DNA from: UBA7703 sp963667195
GTDB lineage: Bacteria; Bacillota; Clostridia; Christensenellales; CAG-138
Assembly: GCA_963667195.1 (NCBI GenBank)
Contig: OY762962.1
Span: forward strand, 1,302,001-1,366,000
Direction: 5' to 3'
Length of the DNA stretch: 64,000 nucleotides
Position numbers and translations under genes: made by a program. Each line of letters begins with the position of its first letter. Position 1 is the stretch's first letter. Below, piece by piece: positions 1-8,807 of this stretch. The notes below the pieces were generated by a model, which saw only the letters and a list, made by a program, of their open reading frames with translations, was not told the origin of the DNA and searched no databases.

Positions 1-2
1 TC

Positions 3-1100
3 GTTTGGGATGCGCTCGCGGACAAGACCAAGCACGTCATCGTAGCCCCCGCTCCTTCCGTTCGCGTCCAGCTCGGCGAATGCTTCGGTATGCCGATCGG
101 CACCAATGTGCAGGGCAAGCTCGCGGCGGCGCTGCGTCGTCTCGGCTTTGAAAAGGTGTTCGACGTGGACTTCGCAGCCGACGTCACCATCATGGAAGAG
201 GGCACGGAGCTCCTGCACCGGCTACAAAACGGCGGCAAGCTCCCGATGATCACCTCCTGCTCGCCGGGCTGGGTCAAGTTCTGCGAATACTATTTCCCGG
301 ATATGATCGAGAACCTTAGTAGCTGCAAGAGCCCGCAGCAGATGTTTGGCGCTCTCGTGAAGACCTATTACGCCGAAAAGATGGGCATCGATCCCAAGGA
401 TCTGTTCGTGGTTTCCATCATGCCCTGCACCGCGAAGAAGTTCGAGTGCACGCGTGACAACGAAGCCGCGGCGGGTGTGCCGGATATCGACATCTCGCTG
501 ACCACGCGCGAACTCGCGAACATGATCAAGCGCTCCGGCATCCGCTTCACCGAGCTTGCGGACGAGGATTTCGATCCGATGCTGGGCGTAGCGTCCGGCG
601 CGGGACACATTTTCGGCGCGACCGGCGGCGTTATGGAAGCAGCCCTTCGCACCGTGGCGGAGATCGTCACCGGAAAACCCCTGGACAGCGTGGACTTCAC
701 CGCCGTTCGCGGCGTGGAAGGCTGCAAGGAAGCGGAATATGACCTCGCGGGCACCAAGGTGCGCGTCGCGGTCACCAGCGGTACCGAGAACGCCTTCCAG
801 CTGCTCGAGATGGTCAGAAAAGGCGAAGCGGACTACCACTTCATCGAAGTCATGGCTTGCCCCGGCGGCTGCGTCAATGGCGGCGGACAGCCCCACCAGC
901 CCGGCGAAGTGCGCAATTTCCACGATCTGCGCGCCGAGCGTGCCGCGGGCCTCTACGGTCAGGACAAGAACATGAAGCTCCGCAAGAGCCACGAAAACCC
1001 CTTCATCAAGGAACTGTATGATACCTACCTCGAGAAGCCGGGTTCGCACAAGGCGCACCACATCCTGCACACGACCTACGTCAAGCGCAAGGTGTATTGA
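3..1100 (+). CDS. hydA: [FeFe] hydrogenase catalytic subunit, 3' part (5' end outside window)
   Basis: This is the C-terminal part of an iron-only hydrogenase large subunit; the frame is open to the left edge, so N-terminal iron-sulfur domains may lie outside. The H-cluster signatures are visible: L1 reads TSCSPGW (nt ~252-272), L2 MPCTAKKFE (~420-446) and L3 EVMACPGGC (~847-873). A small-subunit-like tail ending HKAHHILHTTYVKRK is fused at the C-terminus. The family reduces protons or oxidises H2 in the cytoplasm. The TSCSPGW form of L1 is, from memory, usual in multimeric NAD(P)-linked or electron-bifurcating enzymes (HydA/HndD) and rare in monomeric ferredoxin enzymes, so partner HydB/HydC genes are expected upstream of the window. 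A terminator follows 24 bp after the stop, so this is the last gene of its operon. Confidence 0.95.
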   Translation, partial: VWDALADKTKHVIVAPAPSVRVQLGECFGMPIGTNVQGKLAAALRRLGFEKVFDVDFAADVTIMEEGTELLHRLQNGGKLPMITSCSPGWVKFCEYYFPDMIENLSSCKSPQQMFGALVKTYYAEKMGIDPKDLFVVSIMPCTAKKFECTRDNEAAAGVPDIDISLTTRELANMIKRSGIRFTELADEDFDPMLGVASGAGHIFGATGGVMEAALRTVAEIVTGKPLDSVDFTAVRGVEGCKEAEYDLAGTKVRVAVTSGTENAFQLLEMVRKGEADYHFIEVMACPGGCVNGGGQPHQPGEVRNFHDLRAERAAGLYGQDKNMKLRKSHENPFIKELYDTYLEKPGSHKAHHILHTTYVKRKVY

Positions 1101-1123
1101 TTCCGGTAAACAACCAAACAAAG

Positions 1124-1154
1124 GCTCCCGCAACACGTGTGCGGGAGCTTTTTT
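1124..1154 (+). terminator. Intrinsic terminator after hydrogenase
   Basis: A perfect 9-bp stem (1124-1132 with 1140-1148), a 7-nt loop and a run of six T. It ends the hydrogenase operon. Confidence 0.9.
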
Positions 1155-1263
1155 GCGCGCGCTGGCGGAAAAATGCGATTTGTGTTATATCTGGAGTAAA
1201 GATTTTCTTGATTTTGTGCAATAAATGCGCCGATTGCCCGTCAATATAGCATAAGGGGATTCG

Positions 1264-1812
1264 ATGGCGATGGAGCAGAACGAAAGCAGCAGATGGTACG
1301 CGTTCTTCACCCGAGACGGGGAGAAGCTTGTTCGCTTTGTCAAAAGCCGCGCGCACCGCATCAGCGAGATGGACGCGGAGGATATCGTTGCGGACGTGAT
1401 GCTGAGCCTCGTGAGCAGGCTTGAGACCAACGGCCCCGTGGAGAACATCGCGGCTTACGCCTACCGCTCCGTGCGAAACAAGATTGCGGACTACGAGCGC
1501 AGCCACGCGAAGGAGACAAGCCTCGACGGCATGGCGGATGAGGACGGCGAGCTGCCACTATTAAGCCTGATTGCCGCGGACAACGAGGAGCCGTTTGCGC
1601 AGGAGGAACGCGCGGAACGCATGCACCGCCTGACCGACGCCATCGGCAAACTCGAACCAAGGCAGCGCGCGGTGCTGGTTGCAACCGAACTGCGCGGAAA
1701 GTCCTTTCGCGAGCTCGCGGAGGAGTGGGGCGAACCCATCGGAACCCTGCTCTCGCGAAAGAGCCGCGCAGTGAAGACCCTGCGCACGCTGCTGGAGGAG
1801 ACGGAATCGTAA
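1264..1812 (+). CDS. ECF-type RNA polymerase sigma factor
   Basis: A 182-residue sigma-70 family protein with only regions 2 and 4. Region 2 (about residues 20-75) contains an acidic core-binding stretch around EMDAEDIVADV. Region 4 (about 125-178) has the helix-turn-helix pattern LEPRQRAVLVATELRGKS followed by GTLLSRKSRAVKTLR. It would direct RNA polymerase to a small extracytoplasmic-function regulon. The ATG at 1264 follows AAGGGG at good spacing. The next gene, a His-rich membrane protein, starts 54 bp downstream and may be co-transcribed. No classical zinc-binding anti-sigma factor is adjacent, so that membrane protein is a candidate partner. Family assignment is firm; the signal and target promoters are unknown. 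Confidence 0.9.
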   Translation: MAMEQNESSRWYAFFTRDGEKLVRFVKSRAHRISEMDAEDIVADVMLSLVSRLETNGPVENIAAYAYRSVRNKIADYERSHAKETSLDGMADEDGELPLLSLIAADNEEPFAQEERAERMHRLTDAIGKLEPRQRAVLVATELRGKSFRELAEEWGEPIGTLLSRKSRAVKTLRTLLEETES

Positions 1813-1866
1813 TTTCCGCTTCGGCAATACAAGTACAAACACAAACACAAGAAAGAGGATAAGATC

Positions 1867-2322
1867 ATGAGTAACATCAAAAAGCATTGGGATGACGTGC
1901 CCGACTGGGCGAAATACACCCTGTATGCCGTACTCGGTATTGCGGGCGCGTTCCTGCTGGGGCTGCTGTTTGGCAACGTCATCATGTGGCTCTGGAACTG
2001 GCTGATGCCGAAGCTCTTCGGGCTGCCGACCATCGGCTTCTGGGAAGGCCTGGGGCTGTTCCTGCTGGCGAAGATCCTGTTCGGATTCAGCAGCTCCGGC
2101 GGTTCCGGCGAAGGCGACAAGAAACACCACAAGCACGGGAAACCCCATCACCATCACCACGGCGAAGGCGAGAAGCGCGACTGGAAGGACTGGGAGTATT
2201 ACGACGACTGGTGGGAAGCGGACGGCAAGACCGCGTTTCACGCCTATGCGGAGCGCATGAAGAAGGAATCGGAAGGTGCGAAGTCCGAGGAAAAAGACAA
2301 AGAAGACAGCGCACACGAATAA
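1867..2322 (+). CDS. His-rich membrane protein, unknown function
   Basis: A 151-residue protein. Two hydrophobic segments (about residues 17-45 and 55-75) are followed by a Gly/Ser hinge, a Lys/His tract containing HHHHH, and a charged Trp/Tyr- and Asp/Glu-rich tail. The ribosome site AGAGGA lies before the ATG. The tail may bind metal or sit in the cytoplasm; neither is proven. It lies directly downstream of an ECF sigma factor and ends at a terminator, so a role in sensing or in holding that sigma factor is possible. The histidine run resembles a purification tag but is embedded in a longer natural K/H tract. I do not recognise a named family. Confidence 0.75.
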   Translation: MSNIKKHWDDVPDWAKYTLYAVLGIAGAFLLGLLFGNVIMWLWNWLMPKLFGLPTIGFWEGLGLFLLAKILFGFSSSGGSGEGDKKHHKHGKPHHHHHGEGEKRDWKDWEYYDDWWEADGKTAFHAYAERMKKESEGAKSEEKDKEDSAHE

Positions 2323-2344
2323 CCGAATCAACTCCAACAAAAAA

Positions 2345-2369
2345 AGCGGGGCAATGCCCCGCTTTTTTT
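2345..2369. terminator. Bidirectional terminator between convergent genes
   Basis: An 8-bp GC-rich stem (2345-2352 with 2356-2363) and a 3-nt loop, flanked by an A-run and a T-run, so it can act on both strands. It separates the His-rich protein gene from the minus-strand surface protein gene. Confidence 0.9.
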
Positions 2370-2376
2370 GTGTCTG

Positions 2377-3594
2377 TTACTTCTGTCTGCGATTGGCGCG
2401 CCTTGCCGCGAAATACGCAATCACGCCGAGACCCGCGAGGCCGCCGAACACCCAACCCCAAGGGAACGACTGCTTTTGCGTGTGTGAGGTGCGCGGCGTG
2501 GTCGCTGTCTCCTCGTTGCTGGAAAACGATACCTTTGTGGAGGAGGATGCAGTCTTGGTGCGACGGGTGCTCTGTGTGCCGGTCGATGCCTGCTCCTGTG
2601 TGGCTGCGGATTGCTGCTGCGTTGCCGCATCCTCGGTGGTCGTGGCGGCGGTGCTGCTGCCGCTGCCTCCGCCCGATGCTCCGCTCTTGCCGCCGCCAGC
2701 GGGTGCCTCCACCCAATTTGCGATTAGCGTCAGATCACCCGTCGTGCCTTCGGGAATCACCATCTTCTCCTGCGGAACGGTAACGCCGAGCGCCTCGCAC
2801 GTCCAGCCCGCGAAGGTGAAGCCATCCTTGGTGGGGTTGTTGAGCTGAATGGCGGCGTCGCTTGCGGTATAGGTGCTTGGGTTCAGCGCGGCAAGTGAGG
2901 CGCCCGTCAATCCGCCGTAGTTGAGAAGGTACGCAAGCGAGAGCGTATCCGTATATTTCGTGCCGAGGCGAAAGACGTTGTCCGCATTGGTCGAAACGGA
3001 CTCGATGGTTTGATAGGAGGAATAGTTGGAGCCGGTCATCTTCACGTAGAGAATGCCGGTTGCCGCGCGGGTCACATACGCGCTGGTGTCCGTGCTCGAT
3101 TCTCCCGCGTAGCGGATCGCTGTGATGGTTTCGCTGCTTGCTGGATCAAGGTTTTCCAGCGTCAGCACGCGCGCCCCGCGCACGACTCCGCTGCCGCTCG
3201 CGGTGATGGTTGCGGTGATGCTGCTGCCGAACTGACGAATCAGCGTTCCGCCCGCGGCCTCGACGGCACCGCCGGAGACCACGCCGCTGACAGAGAGCGC
3301 GCCGCCGCTGGTGACCTTCAGCGTGCCACCGGTCGTGCTCAGATCAAGCGTCACGTTCGAGGGAATGCTGACTGAGCCGCCCAGATCGATCTCGGACGTA
3401 CCGGGCGCATAATAAATGATCGTTGTTTTCCCGCTTGTTGCCGCGCCGGACAGCGCCGCCGTCAATTCATCCGCACTGGCTACCATGACGGCGTCGGGTG
3501 AACTGGTGCCGGCAAAGCCGAAGCTCATGAGCAGAATGGCCAGGAGTACTGCGGTGAGTGTGCGCAGAAATGGATTGGCTTGTGGTTTTTTCAT
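2377..3594 (-). CDS. Secreted, membrane-anchored surface protein with InlB-like repeat
   Basis: A 405-residue protein with a signal peptide (residues 1 to about 29). A Gly/Ser/Thr-rich beta-helix-like region follows, with repeating GG, VSG and ATI patterns. One Listeria-Bacteroides/InlB-B type repeat is present (about 253-295, core DGFTFAGWTCEALG through LIANWVEA). Next come a long Ser/Thr/Gln-rich stalk and a C-terminal membrane helix (about 379-396) with a basic end. There is no LPXTG motif before the helix, so it is probably held by the helix and not by sortase. It likely projects from the cell wall and binds a surface or matrix. A good ribosome site (GGGAGAG) precedes the ATG. It appears monocistronic. 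Confidence 0.8.
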   Translation of the reverse strand: MKKPQANPFLRTLTAVLLAILLMSFGFAGTSSPDAVMVASADELTAALSGAATSGKTTIIYYAPGTSEIDLGGSVSIPSNVTLDLSTTGGTLKVTSGGALSVSGVVSGGAVEAAGGTLIRQFGSSITATITASGSGVVRGARVLTLENLDPASSETITAIRYAGESSTDTSAYVTRAATGILYVKMTGSNYSSYQTIESVSTNADNVFRLGTKYTDTLSLAYLLNYGGLTGASLAALNPSTYTASDAAIQLNNPTKDGFTFAGWTCEALGVTVPQEKMVIPEGTTGDLTLIANWVEAPAGGGKSGASGGGSGSSTAATTTEDAATQQQSAATQEQASTGTQSTRRTKTASSSTKVSFSSNEETATTPRTSHTQKQSFPWGWVFGGLAGLGVIAYFAARRANRRQK

Positions 3595-3839
3595 TTTACT
3601 ACTCTCCCTATGGATTGATGCGCATTGCGCGTGTGAATAAACATCTTTTGATCCATCTTATCCGGTGATCTTGGCAAAAACTTGACACGATATCGACGCT
3701 TTGTCGCAAGTTGCAAAATTGAATTGATTTCGATTGATCCTGTCGTAATGCTCCATAATTTCAGCGTTTCTATGCCATGTTTGTGTCACAACGACAAAAT
3801 ATGATCAAAGGCGAATGAATTTGGAGGCGATAAAACCTT

Positions 3840-5507
3840 ATGGAATCTTTCGACACATCCTTTACTAGCGCAAAGCAGAAGAAAAAGAAACAAAAGCGCA
3901 CACGTACTATTATCCTGATCTCCGCTGCGGTCGTGCTCGCGGTTGCGGGTACCATCCTTGGCATCAGCCTCGCGAAAAAAAGCACGGACGGCACCAGCAC
4001 CCTCAGTTACCGCGCAAGCGCCGTTTCCAGCGGTGAAATCAGCACCACCATCGACGGCAGCGGCACGCTTGCGGCGCTGGAAAGCCAGAGCGTGACCACG
4101 ACGGCGGAATCCACCGTCACCGCGGTCAACTTTGCGCCCGGCGACGCGATCAAGGCCGGAGACGTGGTCATGACGATGAGCTCAACCGATGTGGAAGATC
4201 AGTTGAGCGATCTGAAAGACCAGTTGAGCGACACCCGCGCATCACTGGCCACGGCAAAGCAGCTCCTGACGAATCTGAAGGTGACCGCCACCAAGGGCGG
4301 CATCGTCAAGGATATCAAAGCGCAGGCGGGCAGCGTTGTGGACGATATGGACTATCTCTGTCTGATTGCGACCGATGGCAAGATGCAGGTTGCGATTCCC
4401 GCGACAGACGCCATGAGCCAATATGACGCGGTCACGGTGCAAATCGGCGATGAAGCACAGGATGGCTATATCACAAAGATAGAAGACGGCACGGCGACGG
4501 TCGTGTTCACCGACAACTATTATCCCGTTGGAACAAGCGCAACCGTACTCAGCGAAAGCGGCGCCACGTTAGGCACGGGCAGCATCGCGGTCAACGAGTA
4601 TGTCGAGGTGACCGCTCCTTCCGGCAAGATTGCCACCGTTGCGGTCGAGGACAACGAGAAGATCAGCAAGGGCTCCACGGTGTTTACGCTCGCGGAGGGC
4701 GCGCCGACCTCGACCTATACCACGCTGAAGAACACGGAAGCACAGTTGCTCACGCAGATCGAAGATTTGGAAGGCCTGCTCACCGTGAAGGCGGACACCG
4801 ACTGCACCCTCACCGCGCTGTCTGTTAAGGCGGGCGATACGGTGGCATCCGGCACGACGGTCTGCACCCTCACCGGCACGGGTGGGTTTACGATTGCGCT
4901 TTCCATCGACGAACTGGATATCGCGAGCGTGAAACTCGGACAAAGCGCAACGATTACGCTGGACGCGCTGGACGGCGACTTCACCGGAACGGTGACGAAC
5001 ATCTCCTATTCCGGCAGCGGCAGCTATGTGACCAGCTATACCGCGACGATTACCACAGAGCCGATCGATGGCGCATATCCCGGTATGAGCGCTTCGGCAA
5101 AGATCGTTACCGAGACCAGCGGAGAGTCGATGATCGTGCCCGTTTCCGCGGTGCAGTACGATGGCGACACTGCGTTTGTCTACCTTGCCGCGGAAGATAC
5201 AAAGGCGGGAACCATGCTTTCCGAGAGCGAGATGGACTTAAGCAAGCTCACGAAGCTGACGGTCACCACCGGCATGTCGGACGGCTCCTATATCGTGGTT
5301 ACGGCGGACGGCCTTGCCGCGGGCGACGTGATCTGGTCGCCGGAGCGCACGAGCACGGCAACTTATACAGCGAGCGACACAACGACGACCAGCACATTCG
5401 GATTTGGCGGCCAGGGCGGCATGATGGGCGGCCAAAGCGGCAATTTCCAGCCTCCGAGTGATATGGGCGGCGGAAATATGGGCCAGATGCCTTCCGGTGG
5501 TAATTGA
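3840..5507 (+). CDS. MacA/HlyD-like membrane fusion (adaptor) protein
   Basis: A 555-residue adaptor for an ABC exporter. A basic N-terminus (KKKKQKR) precedes one membrane helix (about 23-45). Two lipoyl/barrel-sandwich half motifs follow (VNFAPGDAIKAGDVVM near residue 95 and LSVKAGDTVASGTTVC near 325), with a coiled-coil-prone stretch DLKDQLSDTRASLATAKQ and a C-terminal beta domain. The tail is very rich in Gly, Met and Gln. GGAGGC gives the start. The ABC ATPase and permease genes follow, so the three form a MacAB-type operon exporting a peptide, lipid or drug. Gram-positive versions lack an outer-membrane channel. The substrate is unknown. Confidence 0.9.
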   Translation: MESFDTSFTSAKQKKKKQKRTRTIILISAAVVLAVAGTILGISLAKKSTDGTSTLSYRASAVSSGEISTTIDGSGTLAALESQSVTTTAESTVTAVNFAPGDAIKAGDVVMTMSSTDVEDQLSDLKDQLSDTRASLATAKQLLTNLKVTATKGGIVKDIKAQAGSVVDDMDYLCLIATDGKMQVAIPATDAMSQYDAVTVQIGDEAQDGYITKIEDGTATVVFTDNYYPVGTSATVLSESGATLGTGSIAVNEYVEVTAPSGKIATVAVEDNEKISKGSTVFTLAEGAPTSTYTTLKNTEAQLLTQIEDLEGLLTVKADTDCTLTALSVKAGDTVASGTTVCTLTGTGGFTIALSIDELDIASVKLGQSATITLDALDGDFTGTVTNISYSGSGSYVTSYTATITTEPIDGAYPGMSASAKIVTETSGESMIVPVSAVQYDGDTAFVYLAAEDTKAGTMLSESEMDLSKLTKLTVTTGMSDGSYIVVTADGLAAGDVIWSPERTSTATYTASDTTTTSTFGFGGQGGMMGGQSGNFQPPSDMGGGNMGQMPSGGN

Positions 5508-5565
5508 GGACGTCACATGCAGAATCAAATCGTACGGATGAATACCCGTGGGAAAGGAGCGCGAC

Positions 5566-6252
5566 ATGCTGCTGCTGGAACACATCTATAAAACCTACTA
5601 TGTAGGCGACGAAACGGTACACGCACTGGATGACGCCTCCTTACACGTGAAACCAAAGGAGTTTGTGGCAATCTGCGGGCCTTCGGGCTCCGGCAAAACA
5701 ACGCTGATGAACGTCATGGGCTGTCTCGATCTGCCGGATTCCGGCAAGTATATCCTCGACGGCGTGAACATTGCGGAATGCACGGATAAGGAGCTTTCGC
5801 TGATTCGCAGCGAAAAGATCGGCTTTGTGTTCCAGCAGTTCAACCTACTCGACTCGATGAGCTCGCTGGAAAACGTGGAACTGCCGCTGATCTACCAAAG
5901 GCTTTCGCAAAAAGAGCGCTTGGAGCGCGCAAAGGCGGCTCTCGAGCAGGTCGGTCTCGGCAACCGCATGCAACACCGCCCGAGCCAGCTTTCCGGTGGC
6001 CAGCAGCAACGCGTCGCAATCGCCCGCGCATTGGCGAGCAACTCCCGCGTGATTCTCGCGGATGAACCGACAGGCAACCTCGACAGCAAAAGCGGCATGG
6101 AGATCATGCGGCTCATCCACCGCCTCTCGGATCAGGGGTACACGATTGTGCTGATTACGCACAACGACGAGATCGCGCGGCAGGCACAGCGCACCGTGTA
6201 TGTGCGGGACGGGCGGCTCTATCACACGCTGGAGGAGGCGGACTTGGCATGA
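5566..6252 (+). CDS. ABC transporter ATP-binding protein (MacB/LolD type)
   Basis: A 228-residue ATPase. Walker A GPSGSGKTT lies at residues 38-46, the Q-loop at FVFQQFNLL, the signature at LSGGQQQRVAIARAL, Walker B at VILADEPTGNLDS and the switch His at LITHN. It powers the permease encoded next. I chose ATG 5566 because AAGGAG (5553-5558) lies 7 nt before it; an upstream in-frame GTG at 5548 has no ribosome site. Its stop overlaps the start of the permease by four bases (ATGA), which implies translational coupling. The family is the lipoprotein/macrolide export group (MacB, LolD, FtsE-like). Confidence 0.95.
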   Translation: MLLLEHIYKTYYVGDETVHALDDASLHVKPKEFVAICGPSGSGKTTLMNVMGCLDLPDSGKYILDGVNIAECTDKELSLIRSEKIGFVFQQFNLLDSMSSLENVELPLIYQRLSQKERLERAKAALEQVGLGNRMQHRPSQLSGGQQQRVAIARALASNSRVILADEPTGNLDSKSGMEIMRLIHRLSDQGYTIVLITHNDEIARQAQRTVYVRDGRLYHTLEEADLA

Positions 6253-7403
6253 CAATGTTTCTCAACTCACTCCGCCTCGCAATGCGCTCGACGCTCGCAA
6301 ACAAGATGCGCTCGTTTCTGACCATGCTGGGCATCATCATCGGCGTGATGAGCGTGATCATACTCGTTTCGATTGCGCAAAGCACGACGAGCAGCATCAG
6401 TAACGCGATCGCATCGATGGGTTCGGACCTGTTGACGGTCACTGTGACCGACGAGGACGTCACACTTGACGAGAACGATTTCCTCGAGATGGAGAATTAC
6501 GAAGGGATTTCGGGTGTCGCTCCCTATCTGACCGTGAGCAGCACCGCGCGCAGCGGATCGACCTACACCAGCGTCTCCGCAATCGGCGTCACCGGGGAAT
6601 TCATGGATATCGCGGGCAGAGACATGGAGTCCGGCCGCGCCATCGTGCAGTCCGATTTGGATTGGCGCACCTACACCGCGGTCGTTGGCGCGGGAGTCGC
6701 GGGAGACCTGTTTGACAGCTATGATGTCATCGGCAAGACGTTCACCATGAGCGGGCATACCTTTACCATCGTTGGCCTGCTCGCTGAAAGCGGCTCGGAC
6801 ACCGACTCTCAGGTGCTGATTCCATTGACCACGGCGCAGCGCATTGCGGACAGCACCGCGATCACGACCGCATATGTGATGGCGTCGTCCACCAACACCG
6901 TGGACATCGCGCAGTCGGAGGCGGAGGCGCACATGCTCCAGCTCACCGGCGATGAGGACAGCTACACCGTCTACAACATGAGTGAGCTATTGGATACCAT
7001 GGACAGCGTGATGAACACGCTCTCGCTGATGCTCGGCGGAATAGCCGCGATCTCGCTGCTCGTTGGCGGCATCGGCATCATGAACATCATGCTGGTCTCC
7101 GTTGCGGAGCGCACGCGTGAAATCGGCATCCGCAAGGCCATCGGCGCCCGCAGAAGCCACATCATGATGCAATTCCTCATCGAGGCGTGCGTGCTCTCGA
7201 TCCTGGGCGGTCTGATCGGACTCGGGCTCTCCGCCATCGGGCTTCGCATCTTCGCATCGATCGCGGATATGACGATCTCGATCGAGTGGCGCGCGGCGGC
7301 GGCGGCGCTGGTGTTCTGCGTGATCATCGGCGTGGCGTTTGGCAGCTATCCCGCCGCAAAGGCGAGCAAGATGACCCCGATTGAAGCGCTCCAGAGGAAC
7401 TAG
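6249..7403 (+). CDS. ABC transporter permease, MacB/FtsX family
   Basis: A 384-residue permease with the MacB layout: one N-terminal helix (about 18-40, LTMLGIIIGVMSVIIL), a large extracellular domain (about 45-255), then three helices in the FtsX domain. The conserved cytoplasmic signature VAERTREIGIRKAIGARR is present after the second helix. It partners the ATPase (4-bp overlap) and the upstream adaptor protein. MacB-type proteins work by mechanotransmission, moving extracytoplasmic substrates; the substrate here is not evident. A strong terminator follows the stop, ending the operon. Confidence 0.93.
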   Translation: MTMFLNSLRLAMRSTLANKMRSFLTMLGIIIGVMSVIILVSIAQSTTSSISNAIASMGSDLLTVTVTDEDVTLDENDFLEMENYEGISGVAPYLTVSSTARSGSTYTSVSAIGVTGEFMDIAGRDMESGRAIVQSDLDWRTYTAVVGAGVAGDLFDSYDVIGKTFTMSGHTFTIVGLLAESGSDTDSQVLIPLTTAQRIADSTAITTAYVMASSTNTVDIAQSEAEAHMLQLTGDEDSYTVYNMSELLDTMDSVMNTLSLMLGGIAAISLLVGGIGIMNIMLVSVAERTREIGIRKAIGARRSHIMMQFLIEACVLSILGGLIGLGLSAIGLRIFASIADMTISIEWRAAAAALVFCVIIGVAFGSYPAAKASKMTPIEALQRN

Positions 7404-7432
7404 AACGCAATATCAAATCAACAAAATCAACG

Positions 7433-7463
7433 ATCCCCGCGGGATTTTCCCGCGGGGATTTTT
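7433..7463 (+). terminator. Intrinsic terminator of the MacAB-like operon
   Basis: An 11-bp perfect stem (7433-7443 with 7449-7459), a 5-nt loop and five T. Confidence 0.93.
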
Positions 7464-7476
7464 GATTGCGCTCGCT

Positions 7477-7505
7477 TTGACAGCACCTATCGCAAACGGT
7501 ATAAT
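7477..7505 (+). promoter_or_regulatory. Consensus sigma-A promoter for the YcxB-like gene
   Basis: A perfect TTGACA (7477-7482), 17-bp spacer and perfect TATAAT (7500-7505), 30 bp upstream of the ATG at 7536. Confidence 0.92.
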
Positions 7506-7535
7506 GAATCCATCCGCACAAAGGAGCAGAACACG

Positions 7536-8057
7536 ATGTCTTACTCCGGTATGTTTACGATCAACAAGCAGGATAACATTCAATATAACTTTTTCCGTAT
7601 GAAGCGTAAGCTTGCCGGAATCGCGATCATGACGTTTGTGATGCTCGCGATCATGCTGATGCTGATTCGCTATGCGCAGGGGATTTCAGTGACGTCAGCC
7701 ATACTCAGCGCGCTGATCGTCGCAATCTTCGGCACCGTGCTCATGGTCGGGGTCAACATCGCCTCCGTCGTGCTGCGCGTCAACAAACTCTACAAAACCG
7801 GCAAGATGAGCGATTTTTCGGTGCAATACAGCATCGACCGCAACGGCGTGCACGCAAAAGGCGAGCGCGGGGACACGGACTTTACCTGGAAGCAGATCTA
7901 CCTTGCCCGCGAAACGAAGAACGCGATCTATCTGATCGCAGGCGAGAACCGCGCGGTGGTGATCCCCAAGCGGCAGATTACGAGCGAGAGCGAGCTCGTC
8001 ACCCTTCGCGCGCTGCTCAAAAAGTACGTCGTTGCAGGACGGGCAAAGGTCGCGTAA
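7536..8057 (+). CDS. YcxB-like membrane protein
   Basis: A 173-residue protein with two adjacent membrane helices (about residues 28-48 and 54-78) and a cytoplasmic C-terminal half. The C-terminal part FSIDRNGV-like (here YSIDRNGVHAKGERGDTDFTWKQIY) through AVVIPKRQ resembles the YcxB-like domain found in many small Bacillota membrane proteins of unknown role. AAGGAG precedes the ATG. It has its own consensus promoter and no close partner, so it is probably monocistronic. No biochemical function can be given. Confidence 0.75.
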   Translation: MSYSGMFTINKQDNIQYNFFRMKRKLAGIAIMTFVMLAIMLMLIRYAQGISVTSAILSALIVAIFGTVLMVGVNIASVVLRVNKLYKTGKMSDFSVQYSIDRNGVHAKGERGDTDFTWKQIYLARETKNAIYLIAGENRAVVIPKRQITSESELVTLRALLKKYVVAGRAKVA

Positions 8058-8206
8058 CGCAAAACGCACCTGACACAAACTTCTGCACACAAATCATGAT
8101 TGGCGTCTATAAATTCAAAAAACAGCAAAAAATTCTTAAAATTATCGTAATTTTGTCCAGAGTTTAACGTTATAATTGAGATATCGTGAAACACGGAAAG
8201 AAATCG

Positions 8207-8234
8207 TTGCAATCGGTATATTTAGTAATATACT
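8207..8234 (+). promoter_or_regulatory. Promoter of the Panacea/MazF pair
   Basis: TTGCAA (8207-8212), 16-bp spacer and TATACT (8229-8234). Predicted transcription starts just before the ribosome site at 8242-8246. A second TATAAT at 8171-8176 has no convincing -35. The -10 lies inside a perfect palindrome. Confidence 0.7.
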
Positions 8235-8240
8235 AAATAT
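8218..8240. promoter_or_regulatory. Palindromic operator over the toxin-antitoxin promoter
   Basis: A perfect inverted repeat with 10-bp arms (8218-8227 and 8231-8240) and a 3-bp centre, covering the -10 element. This placement is typical of an autorepressor site, as in many toxin-antitoxin operons. Binding by the antitoxin or complex is inferred. Confidence 0.65.
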
Positions 8241-8255
8241 GAAGGGTTGATGTGC

Positions 8256-8792
8256 ATGAGAAAAGAAGACATGATTGCAAGCTTCTTCATCTCGCTTGGC
8301 ATGAGTGACAGCGAGAACGAAGATTATATGACCAATTTGCGGCTCAACAAGCTGATGTATTTTGCGCAGGCTTGGAGTCTTGTATTGCGTCGAAAGCCGC
8401 TTTTTTCAGAATCCATCGAGGCCTGGACATTCGGCCCTGTCATCCCTAGTATCTATCACAAATATAAAGGGTATGGCAAATCGCAGATTACGACCGTTGA
8501 TCCGGCGTTCCGGCTTAGTATGCTGGATGAAGAGGAGCAACGATTGCTTTTTGCGACGATGGCATATTACGGCGAGTATTCGACGCATGGCTTGGTTGAC
8601 TTGTCTCATGAAGAAGGCAGCCCTTGGGCGCGCGCTTGCGGCACTAACAACACAGTCATTCACCCTGACGACATGAAAGCGTTTTTCTCCCAAAAGTCAC
8701 CGTTGAAATTATCAGGCTCGGATGATGATATCCCTGTTGCGGGGTACCATAATGCGGCCGGAACATATGTTTTACCAACAGACTGGAAGTAA
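8256..8792 (+). CDS. Panacea-domain (SocA/DUF4065-like) antitoxin
   Basis: A 178-residue protein carrying the DUF4065 signature: LRLNKLMYFAQAWSL, then IEAWTFGPVIPSIYHKYK, then a C-terminal helical part with HEEGSPWARA. This domain, now called Panacea, is known as a promiscuous antitoxin that neutralises many unrelated toxins. I chose ATG 8256; upstream in-frame ATG 8250 and TTG 8247 are too close to the AAGGG ribosome site. The gene is AT-richer than its neighbours and ends 15 bp before a PemK/MazF-like gene, giving the usual antitoxin-toxin order. The domain call is strong; neutralisation is inferred from pairing. Confidence 0.88.
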   Translation: MRKEDMIASFFISLGMSDSENEDYMTNLRLNKLMYFAQAWSLVLRRKPLFSESIEAWTFGPVIPSIYHKYKGYGKSQITTVDPAFRLSMLDEEEQRLLFATMAYYGEYSTHGLVDLSHEEGSPWARACGTNNTVIHPDDMKAFFSQKSPLKLSGSDDDIPVAGYHNAAGTYVLPTDWK

Positions 8793-8807
8793 AGGATCGT
8801 TCAGCGG

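Noticed and set aside
252..272. TSCSPGW read as a damaged hydrogenase active site
   Set aside because: From memory this is a regular variant in multimeric NAD(P)-linked hydrogenases; L2 and L3 are intact, so I did not call a pseudogene.
2140..2162. Five-His codon run resembling a cloning tag
   Set aside because: It lies inside a natural Lys/His-rich tract in a normal genomic setting with no vector sequence.
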